DNA of 64,000 nt, from NCBI GenBank assembly GCA_028753945.1, contig JAPNXP010000002.1, forward strand, positions 8,990,001-9,054,000, read 5' to 3'. Below are positions 34,089 through 47,545 of this stretch, in pieces. The notes below the pieces were generated by a model that was not told the DNA's origin, searched no databases, and was given only the letters and a program-made list of their open reading frames with translations. The DNA is from Hexactinellida sp. DTS-2022. Its lineage: Eukaryota; Porifera; Hexactinellida. The first letter of the stretch is position 1. Each line of letters opens with the position of its first letter. The translations under genes were made by a program, and so were the position numbers.

Positions 34089-35219
34089 ATTTTGTATGTT
34101 ATTGTATATAGGCAATGAAACAGAGTGTTGACTTGTACGAAGAAGAACAGAGAAAATTCACTGTCTCTAAATCATCTGACATTAAGATCTCCAAGGATTG
34201 TTTTTTGGCACCTTGATACCACATTTATATTGTCAATAAGACATCAAATATTGTCATTTCAGTCCAAAACATTATTACTATTGACAAGTTTCTTCAAGTT
34301 AGAGTGTTATAATTGTGGAACCCTTGCGAATCTCTCAATCAGCTGGATGTTTGAAAACCGATAGATATGGACATTGATTGATTAATCAATACTCTTGGAA
34401 GGGAGTTTGTCTCAAGGAACGAGATTCTTTAAGGAACGAGATTACAGATGTAAAACTACAATGTATTGGTTCGTCAAGTCCTTGAAAATGAGAGGGCACT
34501 TAAACAGTCTAATATTCTCAAGTTGTAAAATAGGAGATATTATGTCCATAAAGATAGAGATTCATTTATGGAATTTATCAGCAGCTTCGAAACCCATGAA
34601 GATTATCTTTATCGCAGCCATCTGGAGAATTGTGATCTCACACATTATATGTGTGTGTGGCCACTCTTTTGAAGTTTTTTCCTGAATTCATACACAAGAC
34701 AACCTCTAGCTTTTATCGAAGGATATGCTGCCTTCCTTATTAAGGAAATTGTCTAAAATCTCAGATTTGTACCCCAATCGTTGTTCAGTACTCATTGAAA
34801 ATATACGGAATTGAATGGAAATTGAAGACCGGAATTTTAGCTTTTGCCTTTTGATTGGCCTTTTTGATCGTGGCTGCTTAAAATGGCCCTTCCAATACGT
34901 GTTAAATGTGGTGTTTACACCTTGGATAGTGTTTACAATTATGTTTTCAATCGGATTCAAGCAACTCCCCCTCCTAAAACTCGATAGTGAAAAGTGCGAA
35001 GACTTCGTTGATGAGTGTATAGATTGCTTAGTACAGAAGGAAAATCAATTTATTACTTTAAATTTTAACAACAGTAGCCAATTGTTACTTAACATCAACA
35101 AGGCAAAGAACCATATTGTATTATTGTTCCTACTACCTGCTTCAATGAAAATCATGAGAGATTCCTCGAAATATTTGCTTAGTTTTCATAATTATACTAT
35201 CTAGTTTGCATGTAATAAT
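34089..35219 (+). pseudogene. Decayed unidentified coding stretch (copy B)
   Basis: Same blocks and the same breaks as 25560-26690. Confidence 0.4.
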
Positions 35220-35396
35220 AATACTTGAGCTTGAATTTATGTTGGGAGACAACTATGACCCATATATAAAACTTTGATATGTATAGTTGATATAATGAGT
35301 ATAGTATTAATCAGGTAATTGGTTACAGTTAGAAAAATAAACCCGCCTTTATCTTATCCCTGGTCCAAAGCAGTGAAATGGCCTTTATATAGTAGG

Positions 35397-36444
35397 CTAT
35401 GGTTTAACTTAAATTTGATTATTGATATAATATAGAGTCACACATCAACAGGCAGTACCGTCCAGGCAGAGGAGCAGACTGTCCACGTAGTAAATTGTTT
35501 GCCTTAGTCACTTTGGTTTGCCTAAAATTTGGTTTATTTATTTAATATTGAGCCACACATCAACAGGAACTACCGTCCAGGCGGAGGAGCAGAGTGTTCA
35601 CCTGGTGTATTGCTTGTCTTAGCACACTTTGGTTTAACTTAAATTTGATTATATATTTAATAAAGAGCCACACGTACCAGGCACTACCGTCCAGGCGGAG
35701 GAGCAGAGTGTTCACTTAGTGTATTGCTTGTCTTAGCACACTTTGGTTTACTTAAATTTGATTATTTATTTAATATAGAGTCACACATCAACAGGCAGTA
35801 CCGTCCAGGCAGAAGAGCAGACTGTCCACATAGTAAATTGTTTGCCTTAGTCACTTTGGTTTAACTAAAATTTGGTTTATTTATTTAATATTGAGCCACA
35901 CATCAACAGGAACTACCGTCCAGGGGGAGGAGCAGAGTTTTTCACCTGGTGTATTGCTTGTCTTAGTACACTTTGGTTTAACTTAAATTTGATTATTTAT
36001 TTAATAAAGAGCCACACGTAACCAGGAACTACCGTCCAGGCGGAGGAGCAGAGTGTTCACTTAGTGTATTGCTTGTCTTAGTACACTTTGGTTTAACTTA
36101 AATTTGTTTCATTTATTTAATATTTAGCCACACATCAACAGGAACTACCGTCTAGGCGGTTGAGCAGAGTGTTCACTTAGTGTATTGCTTGTCTTAGCAC
36201 ACTTTGGTTTAACTAAAATTTGTTATATTCATTTAATATTGAGCCACACATCAACAGGCACTACCCTCCAGGCAGAGGTGCAGAGTGTTCACTTAGTGTA
36301 TTGCTTGTCTTAGCACACTTTGGTTTAACTTAATCTGTTTTTTCTATTTAATATAGAGCCACACATCAACAGGCACTACCGTCCAGGCAGAGGAGCAGAG
36401 TGTTCACTTAGTGTATTGCTTGTCTTAGCACACTTTGGTTTAAT
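35397..36444. repeat. 113-bp minisatellite, 9 units (copy B)
   Basis: Three more units than copy A. Units 1 and 4 are close sisters (GGCAGTACCGTCCAGGCAG, GACTGTCCAC), suggesting that a three-unit block was duplicated. Confidence 0.95.
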
Positions 36445-36525
36445 GAATTTCTAATTCACTACAATTCTTTTGAATTAAAAGAATGAACTTTTATATTCAA
36501 AAGACATCAAGACATTCATATTTAG

Positions 36526-36795
36526 TCAACATATAATTTTTATTATCTTGAAGTAAAATTTTCTTAAAATTTTCTTCTGAGGACTATTAGTTGGCAAAGG
36601 GTAAAAAAGCATCTGCTCACAAGTCGACAAATTGCCTTTCTTTCGAAAATAGTCGCGCTCAGATGTCAGACCTCTAAATTTTCCTAGAATTCTCTCAAAC
36701 TGGCTAATATCGACATCGTATGCTTCAATAAATGTCTGTGTTGCTGAACGAAGTGTTTCTGTATCCAGAAGGGTAAGCGCGTCTTTGTTATTCAT
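36526..36795 (-). pseudogene. Transib N-terminal stub (copy C)
   Basis: Identical to the copy B stub, including the 11-bp duplication next to the junction. Confidence 0.9.
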
Positions 36796-37133
36796 TTGCG
36801 AAAAATTATATTGTTCTAGTATTGAAAATAAGAAAAATAATATTATTTGGCAAAAAAAACGCCGTTAAAATTGTCAAAGTCCCTCTGTTATAATATAAAA
36901 TTTGGTCAACTGTGCGCCTTCGTGCGGGGTTGAAATTTGATGGAAAACAATGACAATATCAATATAATCTTTTTCAATCAATAAAGGCTTTTACCCAAGC
37001 TCACCCAAAAGTACTTTTTGATGTTTCAATACTGAATTTCTAGTGGAAAATGTCATGGAAATATGGAAAATTGGAAATAACCCTACTATTTTAAAATTCA
37101 AGAAATTCGAGTTCATTTCAACTCTAGTATTAA

Positions 37134-37853
37134 GGTTAAATTACGGCAGATTCATGTAAAAAAACACATAAATTTCGTTTTGAAGTAAGATGTTTAATTT
37201 TCACATATATAATAGAAGACATTATAGCTATATCGAAACTGAAAACGAAATCGAATTATTTTGAATAAATTCGATTTTATGGGGCGTGCAGTTTTATGGT
37301 AATACAAAAGTCCCATAGGGGGATTTCTTCAGACTCCACCTGATAAGTGTGTCGATCTCAAGATCATTATTAGCTAAAGACATATTATGTGCGATATATC
37401 ACATAGATCATCGTTATATGCTGTAGGTGACTGGTTTAGAATTTTGATTTGACCTAAATAAAAAAAGTTGCGACCTTTTGAACTAAAGAAATCATTAAAA
37501 AGGTCATGTTTTTTATGAGATATTTGATAAAATGTTTGAAAAATAATTTCAGAGTCATAATTCAAAAATGTAAACCGACTACCAACTCCGTACGCTTATA
37601 ATCTTTCAATATTGATTCTGATAACAAACATTGATGGCCGCATTGCCAAATTACACTATAATATCGACCACCACTTTTTGAAATCGCCCTATGGGAGATT
37701 TGTATTAGCCAAATATTGAAACCGACAAAAAATAAAAAGTATAATATATTGAGACATTTTCTTTTTTGTTTATTGCTTTGTATCGTACCTTGATCTATTT
37801 CTAACAATTACAGATTAATACAAGAGATTTCATTCCCGTGGGGTAATTTAACC
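37134..37853. mobile_element. 720-bp TTAA MITE, GGTTAAATTAC family (copy C only)
   Basis: TTAA at 37130-37133 and 37854-37857. It sits in the 5' region of the Transib stub; A and B have one TTAA there (18855-18858 and 28258-28261). Reverse orientation relative to 11499-12218, to which it is nearly identical. Confidence 0.95.
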
Positions 37854-38135
37854 TTAACATATGCCTATATACAATGTTTTGATTTAGTTTCTAAGGTGAT
37901 AAAGCTATTATAGTAGCACAATAAATGTTTTGAATTTTCACTGTCGAAACCACAAATATGCTTTTTGTTTTCTTTTATATGCATTCCCACAATGAAACAG
38001 TGTATCAGCAAAACTAATACATATTATCTCACCAAAATTCATAAACCTATGTTTTAGACAATGGAGATAAATAATATTCGCTTTTTAGCAGTATCAGATG
38101 AAGTCAAATTTTGAACCCACTACCTGCTCCTGGCC

Positions 38136-38142
38136 CACTGTG
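38136..38142 (-). repeat. Transib 5' heptamer end (copy C)
   Basis: Identical to 19137-19143. Confidence 0.6.
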
Positions 38143-38146
38143 ATAT

Positions 38147-38536
38147 AGCTGTCGAGATAAATAATCGTATAATAATTGGTTAGCTGTCGAAATAAATAAT
38201 CTTTTAAAATTGGTTAGCTGTCGAAATAAATAATCTTATAAAATTGGTTGGCTGTCGAGAAAAATACTCTTATTATTATTGGTTAGCATTCGAGATAAAT
38301 ATTCTTATAATATTGGTTTGCTATCGAGGTATATAATCATATAAAATTGATTAGCTGTCGAGATGAATAATCGTATAAAAATTGGGTAGCTATGGAGATA
38401 AATAATCGTATAATATGTGATTAGATGTCGAGATAAATAATCGTATAATAATTTATTAGCTGTCGAGATAAATAATCTTATAATAATTGGTTGGATATCG
38501 AGATAAATAATCTTATAAAATTTGGTTAGCTGTCGA
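38147..38536. repeat. 35-bp minisatellite (copy C)
   Basis: Same units in the same order as 19148-19537. Confidence 0.92.
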
Positions 38537-38846
38537 GAACCCTGAAAATTCACTTAATTGCACATAATTCGCTCCCTCTAAGAGATAAAAATCTGAAACT
38601 TTAAAAGAACATGGACATTAATGATGCGGACAGGTTGGTTACACCAGATTTCCAATATGCTGACTCATTATCGCATGATGACGTAATCACTAAAATTTAA
38701 CATTGTTAAATTTGACTATCCAGGCCTATTTACGCTTTATAATCATTGTTAGAACTTAGAAATAAATAAACCGCACACCAACGGCAAAGCGGTTGGTGTG
38801 TGTTTGGGTTCTGCCGCGAATCGACCTAGCAAGCGAAGCGCGCTAG
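38535..38846 (+). mobile_element. Helitron 3' fragment, plus orientation (copy C)
   Basis: Same as 19536-19847. Confidence 0.65.
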
Positions 38847-38879
38847 TCTATATGGATATACTGTAGCATCTATCTATAT

Positions 38880-39033
38880 CAGTAGTCGGCAACTTGGTTT
38901 CTCGGTGGCCCACTTTACAATAACAAAATGTCCCAGATTTAAATTATAATGGTAGTGTTTTTGTTTTTCGGCCCACAATAAATCATGAGGCCCATACAAA
39001 TTAGCCTCGCGGCCCACTGGTTGCCGAATACTG
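38880..39033. mobile_element. hAT-like MITE (copy C)
   Basis: Same as 19881-20034. Confidence 0.7.
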
Positions 39034-39042
39034 AACTATATA

Positions 39043-39521
39043 CACTACCCGGGCAAAAGTATTCGACCACCCAACATTTTCCCATTGAAAATAGTACTAT
39101 AGTGGGGTTAACAATGGAAGATGATGTTTTAAAATGGCATGAGATATTGCTATTTCGATTTCATTTTCGTATTCTGCACATTCGAATTAACAATTGTTGG
39201 AGCTTTCAATTCAATCCCTTTTTGATTTGGTTAAAAATTATCTTCCTGTGCCACTATGCACCATTTTTCCAAAATTGCACTATTGGAGAGATGGGAACTG
39301 GTGGTACATGTCGCCATTTGATGATAATTTTCAACAGAATTAATATGTAATCAATTGGAAGCATCTACAATGGGTAATTCGATTGCGTAGAATACGAATC
39401 TGAATTCAAAATATCAATATGTCATAAAATTTTAATACATTGAACAATATTATCAGGACTACTATAGTACTATTTTCAATGGGAAAATGTTGGGTGGTCG
39501 AATACTTTTGTCCGGGTACTG
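39043..39521. mobile_element. Tc1/mariner MITE (copy C)
   Basis: Same as 20044-20522. Confidence 0.85.
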
Positions 39522-39579
39522 TAGATATTCTAGAGCATCAATCTATATAGATACACTGTAGCATCAATATATATACATA

Positions 39580-39975
39580 CTATCGCGCTTCGCTTGCTAG
39601 GTCGCTTCGCGGCAGAACCCAACCACACACCAACCGCTTTGTGGTTGGTGTGTGGTTTATTTACTTCTAAGTACCAACAATGATTATAAAGCGTAAATAG
39701 GCCTAAATAGTCAAATTTAACAATGTGAAATTTTATTGATTTAGTCATCATGCGATAATGAGTAAGCATATTGGAAATCTGTTGTGACCAACCTGTCCGC
39801 ATCATTAATGTCCATGTACTATTAAAGTTTGAGATTTTTATCTCTTAGATGGCGCGAATTATGTGCAATTAAGTGAATTTTCAGGGTTCTCGAAATGTGA
39901 CAATGACGTCATAACTTGTCGAGGTGTGAGAAATTTTGAGTGAAACCTCAAATTGTTGACGGCTGCCAAAAGTTA
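39580..39975 (-). mobile_element. Helitron 3' fragment, minus orientation (copy C)
   Basis: Uninterrupted, with the empty TTAA at 39717-39720. Confidence 0.65.
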
Positions 39976-41386
39976 CCCCTATATGCCAAAAACCACATTT
40001 GGAAACCTTAAACCTAAAGCTTTATCAATTTTAAAATTGGAGCCTCTCAGCCTCCAGTTTTTTTTTCAACACTTTCCGAGTTTCCCGTCCGGGTATTCTA
40101 GAAGTCCGTGGTACTTCATAACCAGCAATTTAAAGCCAATGAGTGAAGAATCTGTAAATTACATTCAATGAAAGTTAGGTCATCAATTTAATCCCAGACT
40201 AGTTGAACATCGATTTCATCGCCATTATTCGTATCAAAGGATGAATATGAATCAATAAATGTCTGAATTGAATTTAAGCTACAATCTTGTTGCTTTAGAT
40301 GCAAAAGTCTTTAATATGTTAGATAACTTGAGGCGGCGTTCAGTTTCAAGGATTTGAAGACACGATATATTATAGTTTGATCCTGACATCATACGATATA
40401 GGCCAAAGTGTTGTTACAATGGATCTGTCTGTAAAAAGGATGCCAAAAGATAGTTATGGGGGGCCTGGGGTGCAAGCTCCCCATAGATTTTTTGAGTCTT
40501 AAACGTTCAAACATCGATGTACAGCAATTCTTGTCACATAGTAGGAGGAGTCTAATATTTTTGTGCAGGTACCAAATTATAAATAGCAACATATCCCTTT
40601 TGAAAACCAGTTATGAGGGGGGTGTTTGAACCCCGAAATCCCCCCCCCTGGACACTGTACTTTCAGTGATTGTGTACAGATTAAATAGCTAGATAAAAGC
40701 ACCCAAGGAGGCCCTTATCAAACTAGGAGCCCAAATTAGGAACCCCCAAGGGGGGCCCAGCGGGGATTCCCCACTGGCTTGTATGGCCAGGACGCCCCTG
40801 GGGTACCATGTCGCTCGATACGCAAGGCCAAGCGAATTCCTATACGCGTATACTACAAGAATTGGACTAAGACGTTGCATTTATGCTGTCAATGCAGAAA
40901 GCATGCAACAAATACATTCGTTATGCTATTTAGATTGATTAAGGTTGAAATACATCAAATAATTCACTTTGGAAGGTGAAAGCATTGAATTATAAACTAG
41001 ACTGTAAAAAGAACCCCTGTACGCCTGTAGTACATAACTGCAAAATACGTAGTTACAGTCCCTTAACAGTCGACAGGTATGAATATATTATAATACACCT
41101 ACATAGAGGTTTTTCAAACTACCGCCCTGTTTCATTGGCCGTGTGCTCCGAAGAGGCAACCTACATTTACGAGAATGGGCACGGCCCTATATTTCAGTGT
41201 CCGGGGGGCCTAAGGACCATCGCTCGTATTTACAACGCCTATGAGTACACATATATTTATTAAATTATTCAAAGTATAAGCTTCTTGGGATTGAAATATT
41301 GAGATCTAATAATAATTATTGAGTCAATTAAACTCTCGAGCTCACTTAATTTTTTTATAAGTATTGGGATAATTTCTTAGAAAAAT

Positions 41387-41638
41387 TCTTAGAAATTGTT
41401 CAAGAACTTTTGTGAATACGGACTTAGAAAAATTCTAAGAATTTGAATAAGTCTTGACAAATTCTTTGAATTCACTTAGAATTAGAGCCAATTCTAAGTA
41501 AAAACTTAGAATTTGGCTTAGAACTTTTGTGAATACGGAATTAGAAAGATACTAAGAAAGCGACTTAGTATTGGCCAATTCTCAGAAAAATTCTAAGAAT
41601 TTCGATATAGAATTTTTGTGAATAAGGTCCCAGAATTC
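41387..41638. mobile_element. TTTTGTGAATACGG MITE-like block (copy C)
   Basis: Same as 23262-23513. Confidence 0.45.
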
Positions 41639-41897
41639 ATTTCAGATTCCGAATCTTCGTTAGTTTCTCCTTGCGAGCATAACTGTACTTCCATTGGACT
41701 CAAATTCTCGGATAGTAAGATCAGTTGAAATATCCATAGTATCTAAATATTGTGTAATATAGAATAATTAGAAATAGAATTTTAATACTCAAATTGTATT
41801 AATCTTATTTAAATAAAATTTTAATTATTGTTCGACCTGTAAATAATTAAAACATCAATCGGTATTATTAACAAGTATTATTATTACAAATAAGATA

Positions 41898-42398
41898 CAG
41901 TGCAACCTCTATAAGTGGGGTCTCTATAAATGGGGAACCTCCATAAGTGGGGAATTTTTTTACCATATTCGTATATATCCATACAAATGAACCTCTATAA
42001 GCGGGGAAGTGGGGAATGGGGGACCATAAATTTCAAGGAGTTTTTATCTCCATACAAAACAACCTCCATAAATGGGGGGAATAGACAAATCCTAACATGA
42101 TTCTTATAAAATAATACAATATTTCCAATAAATCGACTCTAAAGTTCTACAGAAAAAATATTTTCGATTGATCTACTCTGATGTTTTTAGAAGAAATCAC
42201 CTAGTGTAGTTCAGCAGTTAACTAAATTTTCATAATATACAAATAATAACTAGAACGTGCATTCAGGTGTGTGTTATATGAATATTTTGTATCATATAGC
42301 ATATATAATGTTTTTCCAATTGAATTTTATAATTGGGGAATGGGGGGCAATTGAAATTTTCGCCGTCCCATGCTCCCCCACTTATAGAGGTTCCACTG
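41898..42398. mobile_element. Tigger/pogo-like MITE (copy C)
   Basis: Same as 23773-24273. Confidence 0.88.
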
Positions 42399-42726
42399 TA
42401 GTATAAGTATCTTATAATTTCGTTACTCATTTGAATAATAAAATTGACTTTATCAACTGTAAGTGTGCAAGTATTTCGTTGTATGAAACACATCTTCACT
42501 TACAAACAATTAACATAATAAATAACAGTCATCATGAAGTATAGTAATAATGTGATATGTAATTATACTAGTATCAGTGTGCGTACCTAGTGTATGGAGA
42601 AAATGGATGATTTAGGCAAAAAAAGTTAACTATTCATTTTAAGAAATATCGATGACATCCTTTAATAGTTAAATTAATTAATGAAATGGATAATTAGCTT
42701 AGAGAATTTTCAAAATACTTAATTAA

Positions 42727-43017
42727 TCAAGAAACTTCATAATTAATGACAATGAAATAATGACTTGTTTCAGATGAGAACTCTTCAGGAGATGAGGCAT
42801 TAGGATCTCCTCCGGTAGGTCCAGAATTTAGCTCTACTCCGACGATCACAAGTAGCATCCTGATTACAAACAATAACAGGCAACACAATAGTGCTAATAT
42901 CGGAGCCGCCTGTTTCGTAATTGGGTAGAAATTATGTGTCTCATCACATCTTCTAGTTAATCTACATTTTCCTCCCCAGCCTCCAATTCTTGCTCTCCAA
43001 AGCTCAATAGAAATCAT
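42727..43017 (-). CDS. Small ORF with degenerate 2A-like motif (copy C)
   Basis: Identical translation to 24602-24892. Confidence 0.35.
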   Translation of the reverse strand: MISIELWRARIGGWGGKCRLTRRCDETHNFYPITKQAAPILALLCCLLLFVIRMLLVIVGVELNSGPTGGDPNASSPEEFSSETSHYFIVINYEVS

Positions 43018-43684
43018 ATCTATTTAAATAAATTAACAATGGTGCATAGTGATAAGAAATTAAATTGAGAATGTAAAATAAATTCATTGTTCATTATCCG
43101 AAATTTTCAAAATATACGGACGGCGAACGGGATTTAATTTTTAAATTATTTTATTAGAAATCACATGACAATGCCCAAATAATTAAAATCCGGATGGGGG
43201 TAATTATATCATATGATCTAATTCGTCGAGTATTTAATTAATTAATTAATTATTTAAAAAAGTAATGAAGTCATTCATCTAAACTTGCAAAGTAATAAGT
43301 GAACTTAATTAATGAATACTGACCTTAGAAATGGATGAGCTTTGTTCAAGGTTCGAAAAAAAGCAAATAGCAAATAAAAGTATAAAGTTTTAATAATATA
43401 ATGATAAATTAGTTCAAATAAAACTGATTCTCTAGTTTAAATAGTAAACGAATGCCTAAGTTGAAATAGGGGATAAAATCCCCAAAGTTTCGGAAATATT
43501 AATAATAATTAAATTGATAAATTTGTGGTTTAAGGACGTTGCCGCCTCTTTCTTTTGATGCTAAAAATTATTAATGTTTTAATCATACTATCAAATATCA
43601 GCGGCTTGATAGAGACAAAAGGAGCATGATTTACAGATCCAAGCATGTCAAGTTGTGCTAAATGTAAAAGTTTTGTATTTTAAC

Positions 43685-44815
43685 ATTTTGTATGTTATTG
43701 TATATAGGCAATGAAACAGAGTGTTGACTTGTACGAAGAAGAACAGAGAAAATTCACTGTCTCTAAATCATCTGACATTAAGATCTCCAAGGATTGTTTT
43801 TTGGCACCTTGATACCACATTTATATTGTCAATAAGACATCAAATATTGTCATTTCAGTCCAAAACATTATTACTATTGACAAGTTTCTTCAAGTTAGAG
43901 TGTTATAATTGTGGAACCCTTGCGAATCTCTCAATCAGCTGGATGTTTGAAAACCGATAGATATGGACATTGATTGATTAATCAATACTCTTGGAAGGGA
44001 GTTTGTCTCAAGGAACGAGATTCTTTAAGGAACGAGATTACAGATGTAAAACTACAATGTATTGGTTCGTCAAGTCCTTGAAAATGAGAGGGCACTTAAA
44101 CAGTCTAATATTCTCAAGTTGTAAAATAGGAGATATTATGTCCATAAAGATAGAGATTCATTTATGGAATTTATCAGCAGCTTCGAAACCCATGAAGATT
44201 ATCTTTATCGCAGCCATCTGGAGAATTGTGATCTCACACATTATATGTGTGTGTGGCCACTCTTTTGAAGTTTTTTCCTGAATTCATACACAAGACAACC
44301 TCTAGCTTTTATCGAAGGATATGCTGCCTTCCTTATTAAGGAAATTGTCTAAAATCTCAGATTTGTACCCCAATCGTTGTTCAGTACTCATTGAAAATAT
44401 ACGGAATTGAATGGAAATTGAAGACCGGAATTTTAGCTTTTGCCTTTTGATTGGCCTTTTTGATCGTGGCTGCTTAAAATGGCCCTTCCAATACGTGTTA
44501 AATGTGGTGTTTACACCTTGGATAGTGTTTACAATTATGTTTTCAATCGGATTCAAGCAACTCCCCCTCCTAAAACTCGATAGTGAAAAGTGCGAAGACT
44601 TCGTTGATGAGTGTATAGATTGCTTAGTACAGAAGGAAAATCAATTTATTACTTTAAATTTTAACAACAGTAGCCAATTGTTACTTAACATCAACAAGGC
44701 AAAGAACCATATTGTATTATTGTTCCTACTACCTGCTTCAATGAAAATCATGAGAGATTCCTCGAAATATTTGCTTAGTTTTCATAATTATACTATCTAG
44801 TTTGCATGTAATAAT
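43685..44815 (+). pseudogene. Decayed unidentified coding stretch (copy C)
   Basis: Same blocks and breaks as 25560-26690. Confidence 0.4.
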
Positions 44816-44992
44816 AATACTTGAGCTTGAATTTATGTTGGGAGACAACTATGACCCATATATAAAACTTTGATATGTATAGTTGATTTAATGAGTATAG
44901 TATTAATCAGGTAATTGGTTACAGTTAGAAAAATAAACCCGCCTTTATCTTATCCCTGGTCCAAAGCAGTGAAATGGCCTTTATATAGTAGG

Positions 44993-46041
44993 CTATGGTT
45001 TAACTTAAATTTGATTATTGATATAATATAGAGTCACACATCAACAGGCAGTACCGTCCAGGCAGAGGAGCAGACTGTCCACGTAGTAAATTGTTTGCCT
45101 TAGTCACTTTGGTTTGCCTAAAATTTGGTTTATTTATTTAATATTGAGCCACACATCAACAGGAACTACCGTCCAGGCGGAGGAGCAGAGTGTTCACCTG
45201 GTGTATTGCTTGTCTTAGCACACTTTGGTTTAACTTAAATTTGATTATATATTTAATAAAGAGCCACACGTACCAGGCACTACCGTCCAGGCGGAGGAGC
45301 AGAGTGTTCACTTAGTGTATTGCTTGTCTTAGCACACTTTGGTTTTACTTAAATTTGATTATTTATTTAATATAGAGTCACACATCAACAGGCAGTACCG
45401 TCCAGGCAGAAGAGCAGACTGTCCACATAGTAAATTGTTTGCCTTAGTCACTTTGGTTTAACTAAAATTTGGTTTATTTATTTAATATTGAGCCACACAT
45501 CAACAGGAACTACCGTCCAGGGGGAGGAGCAGAGTTTTTCACCTGGTGTATTGCTTGTCTTAGTACACTTTGGTTTAACTTAAATTTGATTATTTATTTA
45601 ATAAAGAGCCACACGTAACCAGGAACTACCGTCCAGGCGGAGGAGCAGAGTGTTCACTTAGTGTATTGCTTGTCTTAGTACACTTTGGTTTAACTTAAAT
45701 TTGTTTCATTTATTTAATATTTAGCCACACATCAACAGGAACTACCGTCTAGGCGGTTGAGCAGAGTGTTCACTTAGTGTATTGCTTGTCTTAGCACACT
45801 TTGGTTTAACTAAAATTTGTTATATTCATTTAATATTGAGCCACACATCAACAGGCACTACCCTCCAGGCAGAGGTGCAGAGTGTTCACTTAGTGTATTG
45901 CTTGTCTTAGCACACTTTGGTTTAACTTAATCTGTTTTTTCTATTTAATATAGAGCCACACATCAACAGGCACTACCGTCCAGGCAGAGGAGCAGAGTGT
46001 TCACTTAGTGTATTGCTTGTCTTAGCACACTTTGGTTTAAT
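44993..46041. repeat. 113-bp minisatellite, 9 units (copy C)
   Basis: Same unit order as copy B, with isolated base changes. Confidence 0.95.
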
Positions 46042-46137
46042 GAATTTCTAATTCACTACAATTCTTTTGAATTAAAAGAATGAACTTTTATATTCAAAAG
46101 ACATCAAGACATTCATATTTAGTCAACATATAATTTT

Positions 46138-47430
46138 TTTTGCAAAATTTGGTTCAATATTTTGTCCAAAAAATGATGACAAACATTTTTTCTTTGAAAC
46201 TAAACATCCTGAGAATACAGGAAGTTACTCTTACTTTGAAAACTACATCATGTGGAGCCATAATATTCCATTTTGGATAACATATTTCAAACGATTCGGA
46301 CGCATACTACTAAATCTACATCAATATATTAAAACGACTAAAGTTAGTTTTCTTGAACCATGGATGACGAAAAAATGTTGCAAAATTCCGTTAGGTCCCA
46401 CAACTTTATAAATATACGAGTAAAACATTCAAAAAAGGGTCTATACATTGAATTCCATAACTAACATGTTTTGCACAGCCTAAGTATACATTTTATTATT
46501 TCGAATTGAGGTGGCATTCAAGTGGCAGATGACACTTTTATGTTATGTAATCATCTTGAAATTTCAAAAAAACTTTTTTATGAACGAAATCGATAGAGTA
46601 TATAAAAAAATGTTAATATCAGAAATCTTTTGAAATTTGGAGTTTATTTACTACGTTTTTTGGCACTGCCACACTGTGTGGCGATTAGGCAGTCTACGGT
46701 TAACGAAATGGCTACAATCCCCTAAATTAAAATGCCCACATACGGTGGTGTCATGTCAGTGATGTTACCATAAATCTTGAAAATACAAATGTAGCTAGAG
46801 CTTAGCTCTAACTTTCTAGTCACATCATGAATCCATTTTACGCCTATCCGATTACTGATGAGGATAATATCACTATGCAAACGGAAATATCTAATATATT
46901 AATACTTTGAAACGTTCTTTCTCAGTATATTGTATTTACAAAAAGTGACGACACGGGGTTGTTCGCAGAGACCCCAATATAGTAGTTAATAGATTTCTAC
47001 TTAAAATTCTCAGAAGTATTAATTTCTATGTTTTTAGATAATTACGTTTTAAGTTTTGTTGAGATTTTGACAAATATATCCTCAATTAGAAGGTGTTTCA
47101 TCTCGTTCTGGGGTCATCAATTAATTAAACTATCGTTAGCTTAATGATTATTCCTACCTATAGTATTTATTTCATTTTAATTCTACAAGAATTTGCAAGC
47201 AAGCAAGTCCTACTTTCACTTATTTATTTATTAATTAATTGGTGATTTCGCTATATACAATATTTATAGTTGATATATGGCGGTTATCAATTCCTTTGTT
47301 TTATTGAAATGATACTTTTACATATACATACAGGCCCGTAGCAAGGGGTGGGGGACTATGGGGGGCGCACTTATAGGTATTGGAATTTTGGCGAATAGCA
47401 CTCTATTGATTCTGGTTACCAGGGGCTAGG
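46138..47430. other. Unduplicated AT-rich flank, no gene
   Basis: Begins where the tandem array ends. Holds one dispersed inverted repeat (46655-46706) and, near 46735-46850, sequence of the GAGCTTAGCTCTAACTTTCTAGT repeat also present near 5660. A hAT-like CAGGCCCGTAGCAAGGGG is at 47333, without a visible partner. Confidence 0.5.
46655..46706 (-). repeat. Dispersed repeat with CCACACTGTGTGG core
   Basis: TTTTTTGGCACTGCCACACT through GGCAGTCTACGG, followed by TTAA. The exact inverse is at 56111-56180. The terminal CCGTAGACTGCC next to TTAA suggests one end of another TTAA element. Confidence 0.6.
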
Positions 47431-47437
47431 ACATGAG

Positions 47438-47545
47438 GATCACACGATCAATGATCACGATCCTTTTCTGACGATCGGAGAGGGATCGGCGATCATATTT
47501 TATGGGAGGATCTAATTGGAGATCGCGATCGTGTTTTTTTCGATC
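47438..47545. repeat. Dense GATC cluster
   Basis: Eleven GATC tetramers in about 108 bp, many as CGATC or GATCG. A second, looser cluster of at least seven is at 48121-48255. They may be arms of one foldback element. Confidence 0.5.

Larger units (their letters stand above)
27669..36540. repeat. Tandem segmental duplication, copy B
   Basis: 8872 bp, head to tail with A and C. The junction reads ATAATTTT|TATTATCTTG. It lacks both TTAA insertions, so it shows the empty sites, and has nine 113-bp minisatellite units. Confidence 0.97.
36541..46137. repeat. Tandem segmental duplication, copy C
   Basis: Same unit with the 720-bp TTAA MITE inserted at 37134-37853 and nine minisatellite units. It ends at CATATAATTTT, where unique sequence (TTTGCAAAATTTGG) begins. 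Confidence 0.97.

Noticed and set aside
47333..47350. CAGGCCCGTAGCAAGGGG as a hAT element
   Set aside because: The terminal motif is suggestive, but no inverse end or 8-bp duplication was found within several kilobases.
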